A stretch of 8,018 nucleotides of DNA, taken from Actinomycetes bacterium. Lineage in GTDB: Bacteria; Actinomycetota; Acidimicrobiia; Acidimicrobiales; Palsa-688. This document shows positions 1-6,139 of this stretch, piece by piece. The stretch lies in NCBI GenBank assembly GCA_021819345.1, contig JAKARG010000131.1, positions 1 to 8,018 of the forward strand, in the 5' to 3' direction. Numbering within the stretch: position 1 is the stretch's first letter; each line of letters begins with the position of its first letter. A program made the position numbers and the translations under genes. Under the pieces are notes generated by a model. The model was given only the letters and a program-made list of their open reading frames with translations. It did no database searches and was not told where the DNA came from.

Positions 1-185
1 TCCGATCTTGCGCCTCGACCAGCATCGACGGCCTGCCGGGCCTCCCCCGAGGGGACTCGCCCGAGTGGTCTCCCCCCGCTGACTGACCGGGGTCAACCCA
101 TCCGGGACGATGGAGCCCCGCCGGCACCCGCTGGCTCCTGCCGAGGCGCCGATCCCCTCGGCCCTCGGGCGACCGAGCCAGGCGG

Positions 186-214
186 AGCGGGGCCCGCACC
201 AGGCGCGCCCCGCT
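186..214 (-). terminator. Hairpin after the secreted DUF1906 protein gene, possible terminator
   Basis: A perfect 8-base inverted repeat (AGCGGGGC and GCCCCGCT) with a 13-base loop begins 17 bases beyond the stop codon of the minus-strand gene. There is no T-run after it, so it does not fit a classical intrinsic terminator. Such GC-only hairpins are common at actinobacterial gene ends. The rest of positions 1-231 shows no convincing gene, only a few short GC-rich inverted repeats. Confidence 0.4.
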
Positions 215-231
215 GACCGCTGCTTCGAAGA

Positions 232-2718
232 TCAACCGGTGGTCGTGGTGGTCGAGGCTGGGACGGTGGTGGTCGTGGTCGGGGCTGGGACGGTCGTGGT
301 GGTCGTGGTGGTCGACGTGGTCGTCGTGGTCGACGTCGGAGGGACCGTCGTGGTCGTCGGGGGGACGGTCGTGGTGGTGGTGGTGGTCGAGGGGGGGACG
401 GTCGTGGTGGTGGTCGTGGTCGTCGGGGGGGGAGCCGGGACCGGCGCACCGAAGGAGTGGACCGCGCCCGCAGCGGTCAGCAGCTCGTAGCCCCCGCTGG
501 TCGGCAGGATCGCCACCACCGGTGTCGCCGGTCGTAAGCGCAGGCTCCCGAGGGACGCCACGCCGTAGCCGTACACCTGGCCGGCGCTGGTCGCCAGCCA
601 GTACCCCGAGCTATCGGGATCGGCGGCGAGACCGACGACCTTGGTGCCGGCCGGAGTCCTGCCGAACGCCGAGCCATACCACGGAGCGTGGTAGTGGTAG
701 ACGTTGCCGGTCGAGGTGACCACCCAGTAGCCGCCCGTCGTCGGGTCGGCCGCGATCCCGACGACCTCGGCGCCGGCGGGCAGGTGACCGTAGGGCGAGC
801 CGAACCACGGGGCGTTGTACTGGAGGACACGGCCGGTCGAGGTGACCACCCAGTAGCCGCCCGTCGTCGGGTCGGCCGCGATCCCGACGACCGTTCCGGC
901 CGGAGTCCTGCCGAACGGCGAGCCGAACCACGGGGCGTGGTAGTGGTAGACGTTGCCATCTGCGCTGACCATCCAGTAGCCGCCCGTCGTCGGGTCGGCC
1001 GCGATCCCGACGATCCCACCGGGGACCTTGGCAGCCGCTGCGGACCCGAGCCATGGGGCGCCGACCGCGGCAAGATTCCCCTCGGAGGTGACCGCCCAGA
1101 AGCCACCCGTTGCCGCATCCGCGCTGGCAGCAACGTCGGCGCGCACCTCGAAGCCGTCGGCCGCCACCGGGGCGCTCGTACCCCCACCACCTGTCCTGAC
1201 GGTCACGTCTGCCGGGCCGGGAATGCTCACCGGCACGGTGGCCAACAGCGTGCCGCTCGAGGTGACCTCGACCTTCGGGGAGGGCACCTTGCCGAAGTCG
1301 ACGACGGTCGAGTCGGAGGCGAAGTGGGCGCCGGTCACCTCGACCTGGGAACCAGGGGCCCCGGCCGGCTCCGACAGGGCCAGGACGATCGGCTGACCGA
1401 GGCCTACGACCGCACCGGTGACGCTGTCCTGGTCGAGGTTGAGGGTCACCCCTCCGTAGGTCTGGTTCACGTCGCCCGAGTACTGCTTCAGCCGGGACTG
1501 GCCAGGCCAGACGGTCGAGGGGATGTAGCTCGAGGTGACCTCCGGGTTGCCGTCCCAGTCGGCGAACCACAAGTCGTCGGGGGCGCCTGGCTGCCCGTAG
1601 GTGGGCACGATGTCCTGGGCCAAGCCGGCGTCGGCAGAGCCGTACATCCCCGACTGGTAGCCGAGCGCGTTCAGGGTGGTCGTCCAGGACTCGATGAAGC
1701 GGACCACGGCCTGGGAGCAGGTCGTGTCGGCGGTCCTCCAGGCCTCCATGTCGTAGTAGATCGGGCTCCCCGGGGCCATCCCGAACGACTGCGCCTCCGA
1801 TACCGCGTCCTCGGCCGCCGCGGCTCCCTCCGCAGCAGCGTCGGCCGCCTTTATCGGAGCCAGGCCGGGCTGGTCGGCACAGGCAGCCTGCAGGCCGACG
1901 TAGATCGGGATCAGGTCCCAGCCCGCGGAGGTCTCGGCCTGCACCCACGACGGCGACAGGCCCTCTCCCCCGCAAGCCGCGTTCGCTCCCCCAAGGTAGA
2001 CCCCGATGACCCGGTAGGGCGAGTCGAGCAGCCAGGTGCTCATCGTCTTCGGATCGGGGGCACCGCAGGCGTCGAAGCCGATCACGTCGGCGATCGCCCG
2101 ACCGACCTGGTCGCCGCTGGCGAGCGGAGCCGGGGTCACGGTCCACGTCGCCGGCCCTGCGGGCCGGCCGGGCGAACTGGCACCAGGTCGGGCCAGGGAG
2201 CCAGAGCGGCGCCCGGTGCCCCTGAAGGAGGCCAGGACCCGAGCGGCGACCGCCGGCTGGTCACCCCAGGTCACCGTCACCTCCACCCCGGTGCCGGGGA
2301 ACCAGGCCACCGATCGGCGGCTGACCTGCGGATCGGCATTGACATAGGCGCGCTGCCCGCCCACCTCGGCGGCGACCAGACCGGCCGCCGGGACTGCGAC
2401 CCGCTGCACCTGTAGGGCGGTCTCGACCCCGACTGCGCCCGGCGGGCACAGCGCCCGGCGTCCCTCCCCCCCGAGGTAGGCCTCGTGGCGGTCGAAGCGC
2501 ACGCAGGCGGTCGCGTCGCCAGCAGTGTCGACGACCCTCCAGCTGGCCGGGACATCGAAGCTCTCACCCGCGTAGGAGAGGGACCGCCACCCCGGCCGTG
2601 CGGGAGCCGCGGAGGCGACGGAGGTACCGGCCAGGAACAGGCACGGGCCGAGAAGGGTGGCAGCGGCCGCGACGACGAGAGCGCGGGCGCGCCTGGGCGC
2701 CCCTCCGGCTCCTAGCAC
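232..2718 (-). CDS. Secreted Rv2525c-like (DUF1906) glycoside-hydrolase-like protein with IPT/TIG domain, repeats and Thr-rich tail
   Basis: This 828-residue protein is probably exported. A basic N-terminus (RRAR, 9-12) precedes a hydrophobic stretch and an ASA-AP cleavage site near residue 37. Residues 41-166 are a beta-rich region with two cysteines (C72, C91). Residues about 212-438 resemble the Rv2525c glycoside-hydrolase-like domain (DUF1906), a TIM-barrel relative of GH25. Visible landmarks are GFDAC (D216), YYDMEAW (D323, E325), WFADWDG (387-389 DWD) and a closing LDQDSV; D216, D323 and E325 are the candidate acidic residues. This domain holds four cysteines (218, 249, 280, 334), so disulfides are plausible. 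Residues 442-526 look like an IPT/TIG fold. Residues 533-758 contain about six repeats of 41-42 residues built around GIAADPTTGGYW, possibly propeller blades. The tail 766-828 is 42/63 Thr with VPP spacers, and no LPXTG motif or membrane anchor is visible. The substrate is unknown; a cell-wall or surface glycan is an inference. GTG at 2718 is the only start that keeps the signal peptide. Confidence 0.88.
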   Translation of the reverse strand: MLGAGGAPRRARALVVAAAATLLGPCLFLAGTSVASAAPARPGWRSLSYAGESFDVPASWRVVDTAGDATACVRFDRHEAYLGGEGRRALCPPGAVGVETALQVQRVAVPAAGLVAAEVGGQRAYVNADPQVSRRSVAWFPGTGVEVTVTWGDQPAVAARVLASFRGTGRRSGSLARPGASSPGRPAGPATWTVTPAPLASGDQVGRAIADVIGFDACGAPDPKTMSTWLLDSPYRVIGVYLGGANAACGGEGLSPSWVQAETSAGWDLIPIYVGLQAACADQPGLAPIKAADAAAEGAAAAEDAVSEAQSFGMAPGSPIYYDMEAWRTADTTCSQAVVRFIESWTTTLNALGYQSGMYGSADAGLAQDIVPTYGQPGAPDDLWFADWDGNPEVTSSYIPSTVWPGQSRLKQYSGDVNQTYGGVTLNLDQDSVTGAVVGLGQPIVLALSEPAGAPGSQVEVTGAHFASDSTVVDFGKVPSPKVEVTSSGTLLATVPVSIPGPADVTVRTGGGGTSAPVAADGFEVRADVAASADAATGGFWAVTSEGNLAAVGAPWLGSAAAAKVPGGIVGIAADPTTGGYWMVSADGNVYHYHAPWFGSPFGRTPAGTVVGIAADPTTGGYWVVTSTGRVLQYNAPWFGSPYGHLPAGAEVVGIAADPTTGGYWVVTSTGNVYHYHAPWYGSAFGRTPAGTKVVGLAADPDSSGYWLATSAGQVYGYGVASLGSLRLRPATPVVAILPTSGGYELLTAAGAVHSFGAPVPAPPPTTTTTTTTVPPSTTTTTTTVPPTTTTVPPTSTTTTTSTTTTTTTVPAPTTTTTVPASTTTTTG
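235..423 (-). repeat. Low-complexity Thr-codon tract encoding the C-terminal tail
   Basis: On the plus strand this stretch is almost wholly made of GGT, GGTCGT and GTGGTC units. Read on the minus strand it encodes runs of Thr (ACC/ACG) broken by Val-Pro-Pro and single Ser residues. It forms residues 766-828 of the secreted protein. Such runs act as flexible, often glycosylated stalks in secreted actinobacterial proteins. The units are multiples of three bases, so slippage would alter tail length without breaking the frame. Assemblies are also error-prone here. Confidence 0.85.
445..1122 (-). repeat. About six tandem coding repeats (123-126 bp) in the secreted protein gene
   Basis: The repeats correspond to residues 533-758, with a core of GIAADPTTGGYW followed by V.S..G.VY.Y.APW.GS. 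Core copies begin at residues 571, 612, 654 and 696, which is a spacing of 41-42 residues. Degenerate units lie at each end (TGGFWAV at 537 and SGGYELL at 741). At DNA level, 706-766 and 832-892 appear identical over 61 bases, and 973-1013 matches the same core over 41 bases. This suggests recent duplication or gene conversion in the inner units. Confidence 0.85.
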
Positions 2719-2724
2719 CCCATC

Positions 2725-2730
2725 AGGTTA
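2725..2730 (-). promoter_or_regulatory. Candidate -10 (TAACCT) for the secreted DUF1906 protein gene
   Basis: TAACCT fits the actinobacterial TANNNT -10. Six bases separate it from the GTG start at 2718, placing the expected transcript start on the start codon itself. No Shine-Dalgarno sequence is seen, which fits a leaderless mRNA. No clear -35 is visible. It implies that the gene can be transcribed independently of the upstream aminotransferase gene. Confidence 0.4.
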
Positions 2731-2768
2731 GGCGAGGATGCAAGCTCGGTCCGTTCACCCACCTTCGG

Positions 2769-2816
2769 TCGCCGGGTCGCGGCTGCGATCAGTCGCCGGG
2801 TCGCAGTTGCGATCAG
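2769..2816. repeat. Tandem direct repeat, 2 x 24 bp, at the aminotransferase gene end
   Basis: Two head-to-tail 24-base units (2769-2792 and 2793-2816) differ at only two positions; each begins TCGCCGGGTCGC and ends TGCGATCAG. The right-hand copy contains the stop codon of the aminotransferase gene, while the rest fills the spacer before the secreted-protein gene. No hairpin of terminator quality is formed. It may be a simple duplication that moved the spacer, or paired protein-binding sites. Confidence 0.75.
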
Positions 2817-4048
2817 TCGACCCGGGAGATCGCCCCAGCCGTGGCTTCGACGCAGCGGTCGAGCTGTCCCTCGGTGGCGACGAGCGGCGGGCAGAAGGCG
2901 AGGATCGAGGTGCCGATCGGGCGGGCGATGACCCCGTGGTCGAGGAGCGCGTCCCGCAGCACCGGGGCGCTGATCCGCTCGGCGAGCTCGAGCGCCCAGA
3001 TCCCCTGCACCCCCCGGCACGCGACCACCCGCTCGCCATCCACCAGCTCGGCGAGGCCGGCTCCGAGGTGCTCGGCGATCACCCCGGCCCGGCCGAGGAG
3101 ACCCTCGCCCTCGATCAGGTCGAGGTTGGCGAGCGCAGCAGCGGCGGCGGTCGGGTGCCCTCCGTAGGTGTGGCCGTGGCGGAGCACCATCGTGTCGTCG
3201 GACTCGAGGGCGTCCCGGACCAGCCTTCCGACGAGCACCCCGCCGACTGGTAGGTACCCCGAGGTGACCCCCTTGGCGAAGCTGACCAGGTCGGGCTCGA
3301 CGCCGTAGTGCTCCGATCCCCACCACCGCCCGAGCCGGCCGAAGCCACAGATGACCTCGTCGGCCACGAGGTAGGCACCCCAGGAGTCGCAGCGCGCCCG
3401 GAGGCCAGCGAGGTAGCCGTCCGGAGGTGGGTAGACCCCACCCGCACCCACCACCGGCTCGGCGATGACCGCTGCGATCCGCCCGGGTTGCTCCGAGGCG
3501 ATCAGGTCGAGGGCGTCCAGGTCGTCGTAGGGGACCTGGACGACGTCGGGCAGCAGCGGACCGAAGCCCTGCTGGTTGGCGGGGATCCCAGTGGCGCTCA
3601 GCGCGGCGTAGGTCACCCCGTGGTAGGAGGGCCTCCGGCTCACCACGACCGTCCTCTCCGGATGCCCGGAGAGGACCTGGGCGGTCCGGGCGAGCTTGAT
3701 GGCGGTCTCGACGGCCTCCGAGCCCCCCGAAGTGAGGAAGACCCGGGCGTCGGGCATCGGGGCGAGCTCCGACAGCCGGCGGGCCAGGGACTCCGCGGGT
3801 CGGTTGGTGAAGCGCTCGAAGGTGTGGAACGCCTCGAGCTGGTGCATCTGGGTGACCACCGCGTCCGCGATCTCCCGCCGGCCGTGGCCGACATTGCAGT
3901 ACCAGAGGCTCGCTAGCGCATCGAGGTAGCGCCGCCCGGCAGCGTCCACCACCTCCGCCCCCTCCCCGGAGACGATCTCCAAGAACCCACCGCCGGGGGC
4001 GCCTGGGCGGGCGAAGGAGTGGAGCAGGTAGGGCACGTCGTCGCGCAT
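2813..4048 (-). CDS. Class III PLP-dependent aminotransferase
   Basis: This 411-residue protein is a cytoplasmic fold-type I aminotransferase of class III, the omega-amino-acid/diamine/DAPA transaminase group. It should transfer an amino group between a (often terminal) amine and a keto acid using pyridoxal phosphate. Landmarks are SLWYCNVGHG (48-56), the phosphate-binding SGGSEAVETA (107-116), the aromatic stacking motif SYHG (141-144), VADEV with D230 facing the PLP ring nitrogen, the Schiff-base lysine K259 in FAKG, and HGHTYGGHP (291-299). R376 near the C-terminus may bind the substrate carboxylate. The family is usually 430-460 residues; here the segment between ELAER and the C-terminal ARPIG is short, giving a compact small domain. 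ATG at 4048 is preferred because the reading frame upstream of it is Arg/Pro-rich, unlike the family, and would overlap the PH gene. No strong ribosome site is seen. It lies 49 bases after the PH gene, probably in its operon. Substrate cannot be assigned. Confidence 0.9.
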   Translation of the reverse strand: MRDDVPYLLHSFARPGAPGGGFLEIVSGEGAEVVDAAGRRYLDALASLWYCNVGHGRREIADAVVTQMHQLEAFHTFERFTNRPAESLARRLSELAPMPDARVFLTSGGSEAVETAIKLARTAQVLSGHPERTVVVSRRPSYHGVTYAALSATGIPANQQGFGPLLPDVVQVPYDDLDALDLIASEQPGRIAAVIAEPVVGAGGVYPPPDGYLAGLRARCDSWGAYLVADEVICGFGRLGRWWGSEHYGVEPDLVSFAKGVTSGYLPVGGVLVGRLVRDALESDDTMVLRHGHTYGGHPTAAAAALANLDLIEGEGLLGRAGVIAEHLGAGLAELVDGERVVACRGVQGIWALELAERISAPVLRDALLDHGVIARPIGTSILAFCPPLVATEGQLDRCVEATAGAISRVD

Positions 4049-4097
4049 GGCACCGATGATCGCGCCGGGAGCCGGGCGGCGGCGGGGGCGGCGCGGC

Positions 4098-5534
4098 TCA
4101 GCCCCGGGACCCGACGGCGCGGGCCGCCCGGCACCTCTCCGGGAGCGACCACAGCCAACCGGAAGCCTCGAGGGCGTCACGGTCACGCAGCTCGGCGTGC
4201 ACCGCCCTGCCCGCTGCATCGAGGTGGATGCTCGCCAGACCCAGACGGCGCTGTAGCGGGCCCTGGACCCAGCGGATGCTCTGCACCTTGTCGAGTGGCA
4301 CCCAATCGGTCACCCGCCGGAGGCGCCCAGAGGTGGTCACCGCGTAGCGAGCGTCGAACCCCGCAGTCATCCGACGGTAGCGCAGCGGCGCTTTCCAACG
4401 GACCCGGCGCGGAGGGGGCGATGCGAGCACCTCTGCCCCCGGTAGCACCCGACGAGCGATCCATTCGGCCTGCGCTGCGCTGCCGACGGGCAGTAGGGCG
4501 CGCCCGGCCTTGCGGGCGGCCCTGTCGCGCCGCCCCGTGGCTCCCTTGCCCGCAACCTGGACCTCCACCCTCCACCAGCCGAAGGGGCGCCAGGTGAGCG
4601 GCTGGACCAGCCGCAGGGTCTGCACCCTGCCGGGAAGGATCGTCTCGGCCGAGGTCTCGAGCAGCCCGGCGCGCAGATGGAGACCCTCGGGGGAGTCCGA
4701 GACGCTGAGGCGGAGCTCGCCGTTGAGCCTCCTCCACAAGGGGGTCCCGAGGCCGAGAACGAGCGCAACGGCCACTGCGGCCGAGCCGTCGACCGCGCCG
4801 GGCGCGACGAAGCCGACCGCCACAAAGGAGCAGGCGCAGAGCACCAGGAAGAGGGCCGAGCCGCTGAAGGCCAGCGACCCGAGGAGCCGGGCGGTGTCGA
4901 TCGTGTAGAGGACGGTCTCGGTCGGGCTCGGTGGCGGCCCTGGCGTCCCGGGCTCGTCGGAGGCACTCCGTCGCTCCGAGCAGGCGGCGAGCAGGCGCCC
5001 ACGGAGCTCCTCGGCATGGGCGACGGTGAGGTAGGCGAGCCGACCCCGGGCAGCCCCTCCGGCCATCCGGATCCGCAGCTCGGCCAGCCCCAGGACCCGA
5101 GCAACCCCTGGTCGCACCACGTCGATCGCTTGGACCCGGTCCAGGGGGAAGCGGAGGGAACGTCGTCGGAGCAGGCCGGTCTCGATCTGCAGCACTCCGT
5201 CGCCGAGACGCCAGCGGGTCACCAGCCAGGTGACCAGCCCCACCACGAAGAGGCCCGCGGCGACGACCAGCTCGCTCCAGTCGCCGCCTCCCCGGCCACC
5301 CCCGGCGAGGCCGCCACCAGCGCTCGTGGCCAGGTAGACGAGGATGGCGGTGAGGGTGACCGGTCCTACCCGGACCACGGCCGACGCCGGGTGCAACCGC
5401 TGCCAGGCCGACAGGTCCGGGGCTACCGGGGCGTCGAGGGTGGCCGGGGCTACCGGGCAACCTGGATCGAGCGGGCCGCTGGAGGCGACCGGATCAGGAG
5501 GGTCTGGCGACATCGAGGGGGAGGAGGGGCTCAC
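4098..5534 (-). CDS. Multi-domain bacterial PH (bPH2, YdbT-like) membrane protein
   Basis: This 478-residue membrane protein resembles the YdbT family, which repeats a YdbS-type bacterial pleckstrin-homology module. A Pro/Asp-rich N-terminal segment (1-40) is followed by hydrophobic segments at about 55-71 and 86-107. The first PH domain (108-183) carries L..D.VQ.IDV and GLAELRI. Two more hydrophobic segments (216-244, 248-266) lead to the second PH domain (272-330, with LPGRVQTLRL). The third domain (393-460) shows WVPLDKVQSIRW and GLASIHLDAAG. The role of such proteins is poorly defined; a membrane or envelope function is all that can be inferred. GTG at 5534 is chosen because its GTGA overlaps the stop of the preceding PH gene, typical of coupled translation, and it follows GGCGGGG. 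ATG at 5513 is an alternative without a ribosome site. The reading frame stays open upstream to 6113, but that part is antisense-type noise over the first PH gene. Confidence 0.85.
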   Translation of the reverse strand: MSPSSPSMSPDPPDPVASSGPLDPGCPVAPATLDAPVAPDLSAWQRLHPASAVVRVGPVTLTAILVYLATSAGGGLAGGGRGGGDWSELVVAAGLFVVGLVTWLVTRWRLGDGVLQIETGLLRRRSLRFPLDRVQAIDVVRPGVARVLGLAELRIRMAGGAARGRLAYLTVAHAEELRGRLLAACSERRSASDEPGTPGPPPSPTETVLYTIDTARLLGSLAFSGSALFLVLCACSFVAVGFVAPGAVDGSAAVAVALVLGLGTPLWRRLNGELRLSVSDSPEGLHLRAGLLETSAETILPGRVQTLRLVQPLTWRPFGWWRVEVQVAGKGATGRRDRAARKAGRALLPVGSAAQAEWIARRVLPGAEVLASPPPRRVRWKAPLRYRRMTAGFDARYAVTTSGRLRRVTDWVPLDKVQSIRWVQGPLQRRLGLASIHLDAAGRAVHAELRDRDALEASGWLWSLPERCRAARAVGSRG

Positions 5535-6094
5535 AACCCCGCCATGGCGCTCGCTCCGAGCCTCGACAGGCGGTCTCGGAGCGCAGCGGCGTCTGCTGCC
5601 GGCAGACCGGGGATCCGTGCGTCGCTGGCTGCGGCTGCGGTGTGCATCTTCACCGTGGCCAGACCGAAGAGCCGTTCGAAGGGCCCGGCCGTGACGTCCA
5701 CGTACTGCATCCGGCCGTAGGGGATGACCGAGACCCGTCGGAACATCACCCCTCGCCGCACGACCAGGTCGTCGGCGCGCTCGGCGAAACCCCAGGCCCT
5801 TCGGCGACGACCGAGCAGCACCGATGTGACCGCAGCGGTCGCGACGACCGAGCCAGCCGCGACCACGCCGGCGGTGGCCGCTCCGGTGGCAAGGCCGCTC
5901 GATATCGACGCGACCACGAGCGGAGAGGTGACGCTGAGCAGCTGGGCCCTCCGCAGCCTGCGTAGCGCCGGCGAGGGAACCGACCAGGTCTCCTGCCCGT
6001 CGGCCCCTGACTGCTCTCGTTCGGCCCCCACCCTGCGGGTCCCAGGTCCGCAGGAGCCACCGACGCGCACCCGAGCAGGCCCCCTGTCTGGCAC
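5531..6094 (-). CDS. Small bacterial PH-domain (bPH2, YdbS-like) membrane protein
   Basis: The predicted protein is 187 residues: a short polar N-terminus, two hydrophobic segments (about 52-71 and 74-94), then one bPH2 domain (about 99-180). Its recognisable core is VIPYGRMQYVDV followed by GLATVKMHTA. This is the classic YdbS layout, and it sits directly before a YdbT-like gene as in many Gram-positive genomes. Its stop overlaps the next start (GTGA), so the two are likely made together and may work as a complex; that is inference. The start is uncertain. GTG at 6094 lies six bases after a TATCGT -10 and could be leaderless. GTG at 6070 has AGGGGG nine bases upstream, and GTG at 6031 is also possible. 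The family homology begins only at about WSVPSPALRRLRRAQ, so it does not settle the choice. Confidence 0.8.
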   Translation of the reverse strand: MPDRGPARVRVGGSCGPGTRRVGAEREQSGADGQETWSVPSPALRRLRRAQLLSVTSPLVVASISSGLATGAATAGVVAAGSVVATAAVTSVLLGRRRRAWGFAERADDLVVRRGVMFRRVSVIPYGRMQYVDVTAGPFERLFGLATVKMHTAAAASDARIPGLPAADAAALRDRLSRLGASAMAGL

Positions 6095-6100
6095 CACCCA

Positions 6101-6106
6101 ACGATA
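6101..6106 (-). promoter_or_regulatory. Candidate -10 (TATCGT) for the PH-domain operon
   Basis: TATCGT matches TANNNT and is separated by six bases from the GTG at 6094, the same geometry as the candidates for the LacI and secreted-protein genes. It lies in the 45-base gap shared with the divergent repressor gene, so the two promoters are nearly back to back. No -35 is evident. Confidence 0.35.
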
Positions 6107-6127
6107 GCTGCACCTCGGCCTGCTACC

Positions 6128-6133
6128 TACCAT
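6128..6133 (+). promoter_or_regulatory. Candidate -10 (TACCAT) for the lacI-type gene
   Basis: TACCAT fits TANNNT and ends six bases before the GTG at 6140, so transcription would start on the initiation codon. No Shine-Dalgarno sequence precedes this GTG, which supports a leaderless message. I found no LacI-type palindrome in the 6095-6139 gap, so autorepression at this promoter is not evident. Confidence 0.4.
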
Positions 6134-6139
6134 GACCGA

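Noticed and set aside
44..56. Short hairpin TCCCC-CGA-GGGGA near the left edge
   Set aside because: Only five base pairs in very GC-rich DNA, with no gene end next to it inside the window; chance is enough to explain it.
110..490. Plus-strand open frame rich in poly-Val
   Set aside because: It is the antisense of the Thr-codon tract, has no domain-like sequence, and overlaps the well-supported secreted-protein gene.
240..1020. CRISPR-like or non-coding tandem repeat array
   Set aside because: The repeats are in frame, have no unique spacers of constant length, and encode conserved protein repeat units and a Thr tail.
688..2415. Long plus-strand open frame (575 residues)
   Set aside because: This is a GC-rich antisense shadow of the secreted-protein gene. 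It has no recognisable motifs, and its repeats mirror those of the opposite strand.
5535..6113. N-terminal extension of the YdbT-like frame as far as 6113 (671 residues in total)
   Set aside because: The extra 193 residues are Arg/Gly/Pro-rich noise lying over the YdbS-like gene in another frame. The GTGA overlap at 5531-5534 gives a natural start.
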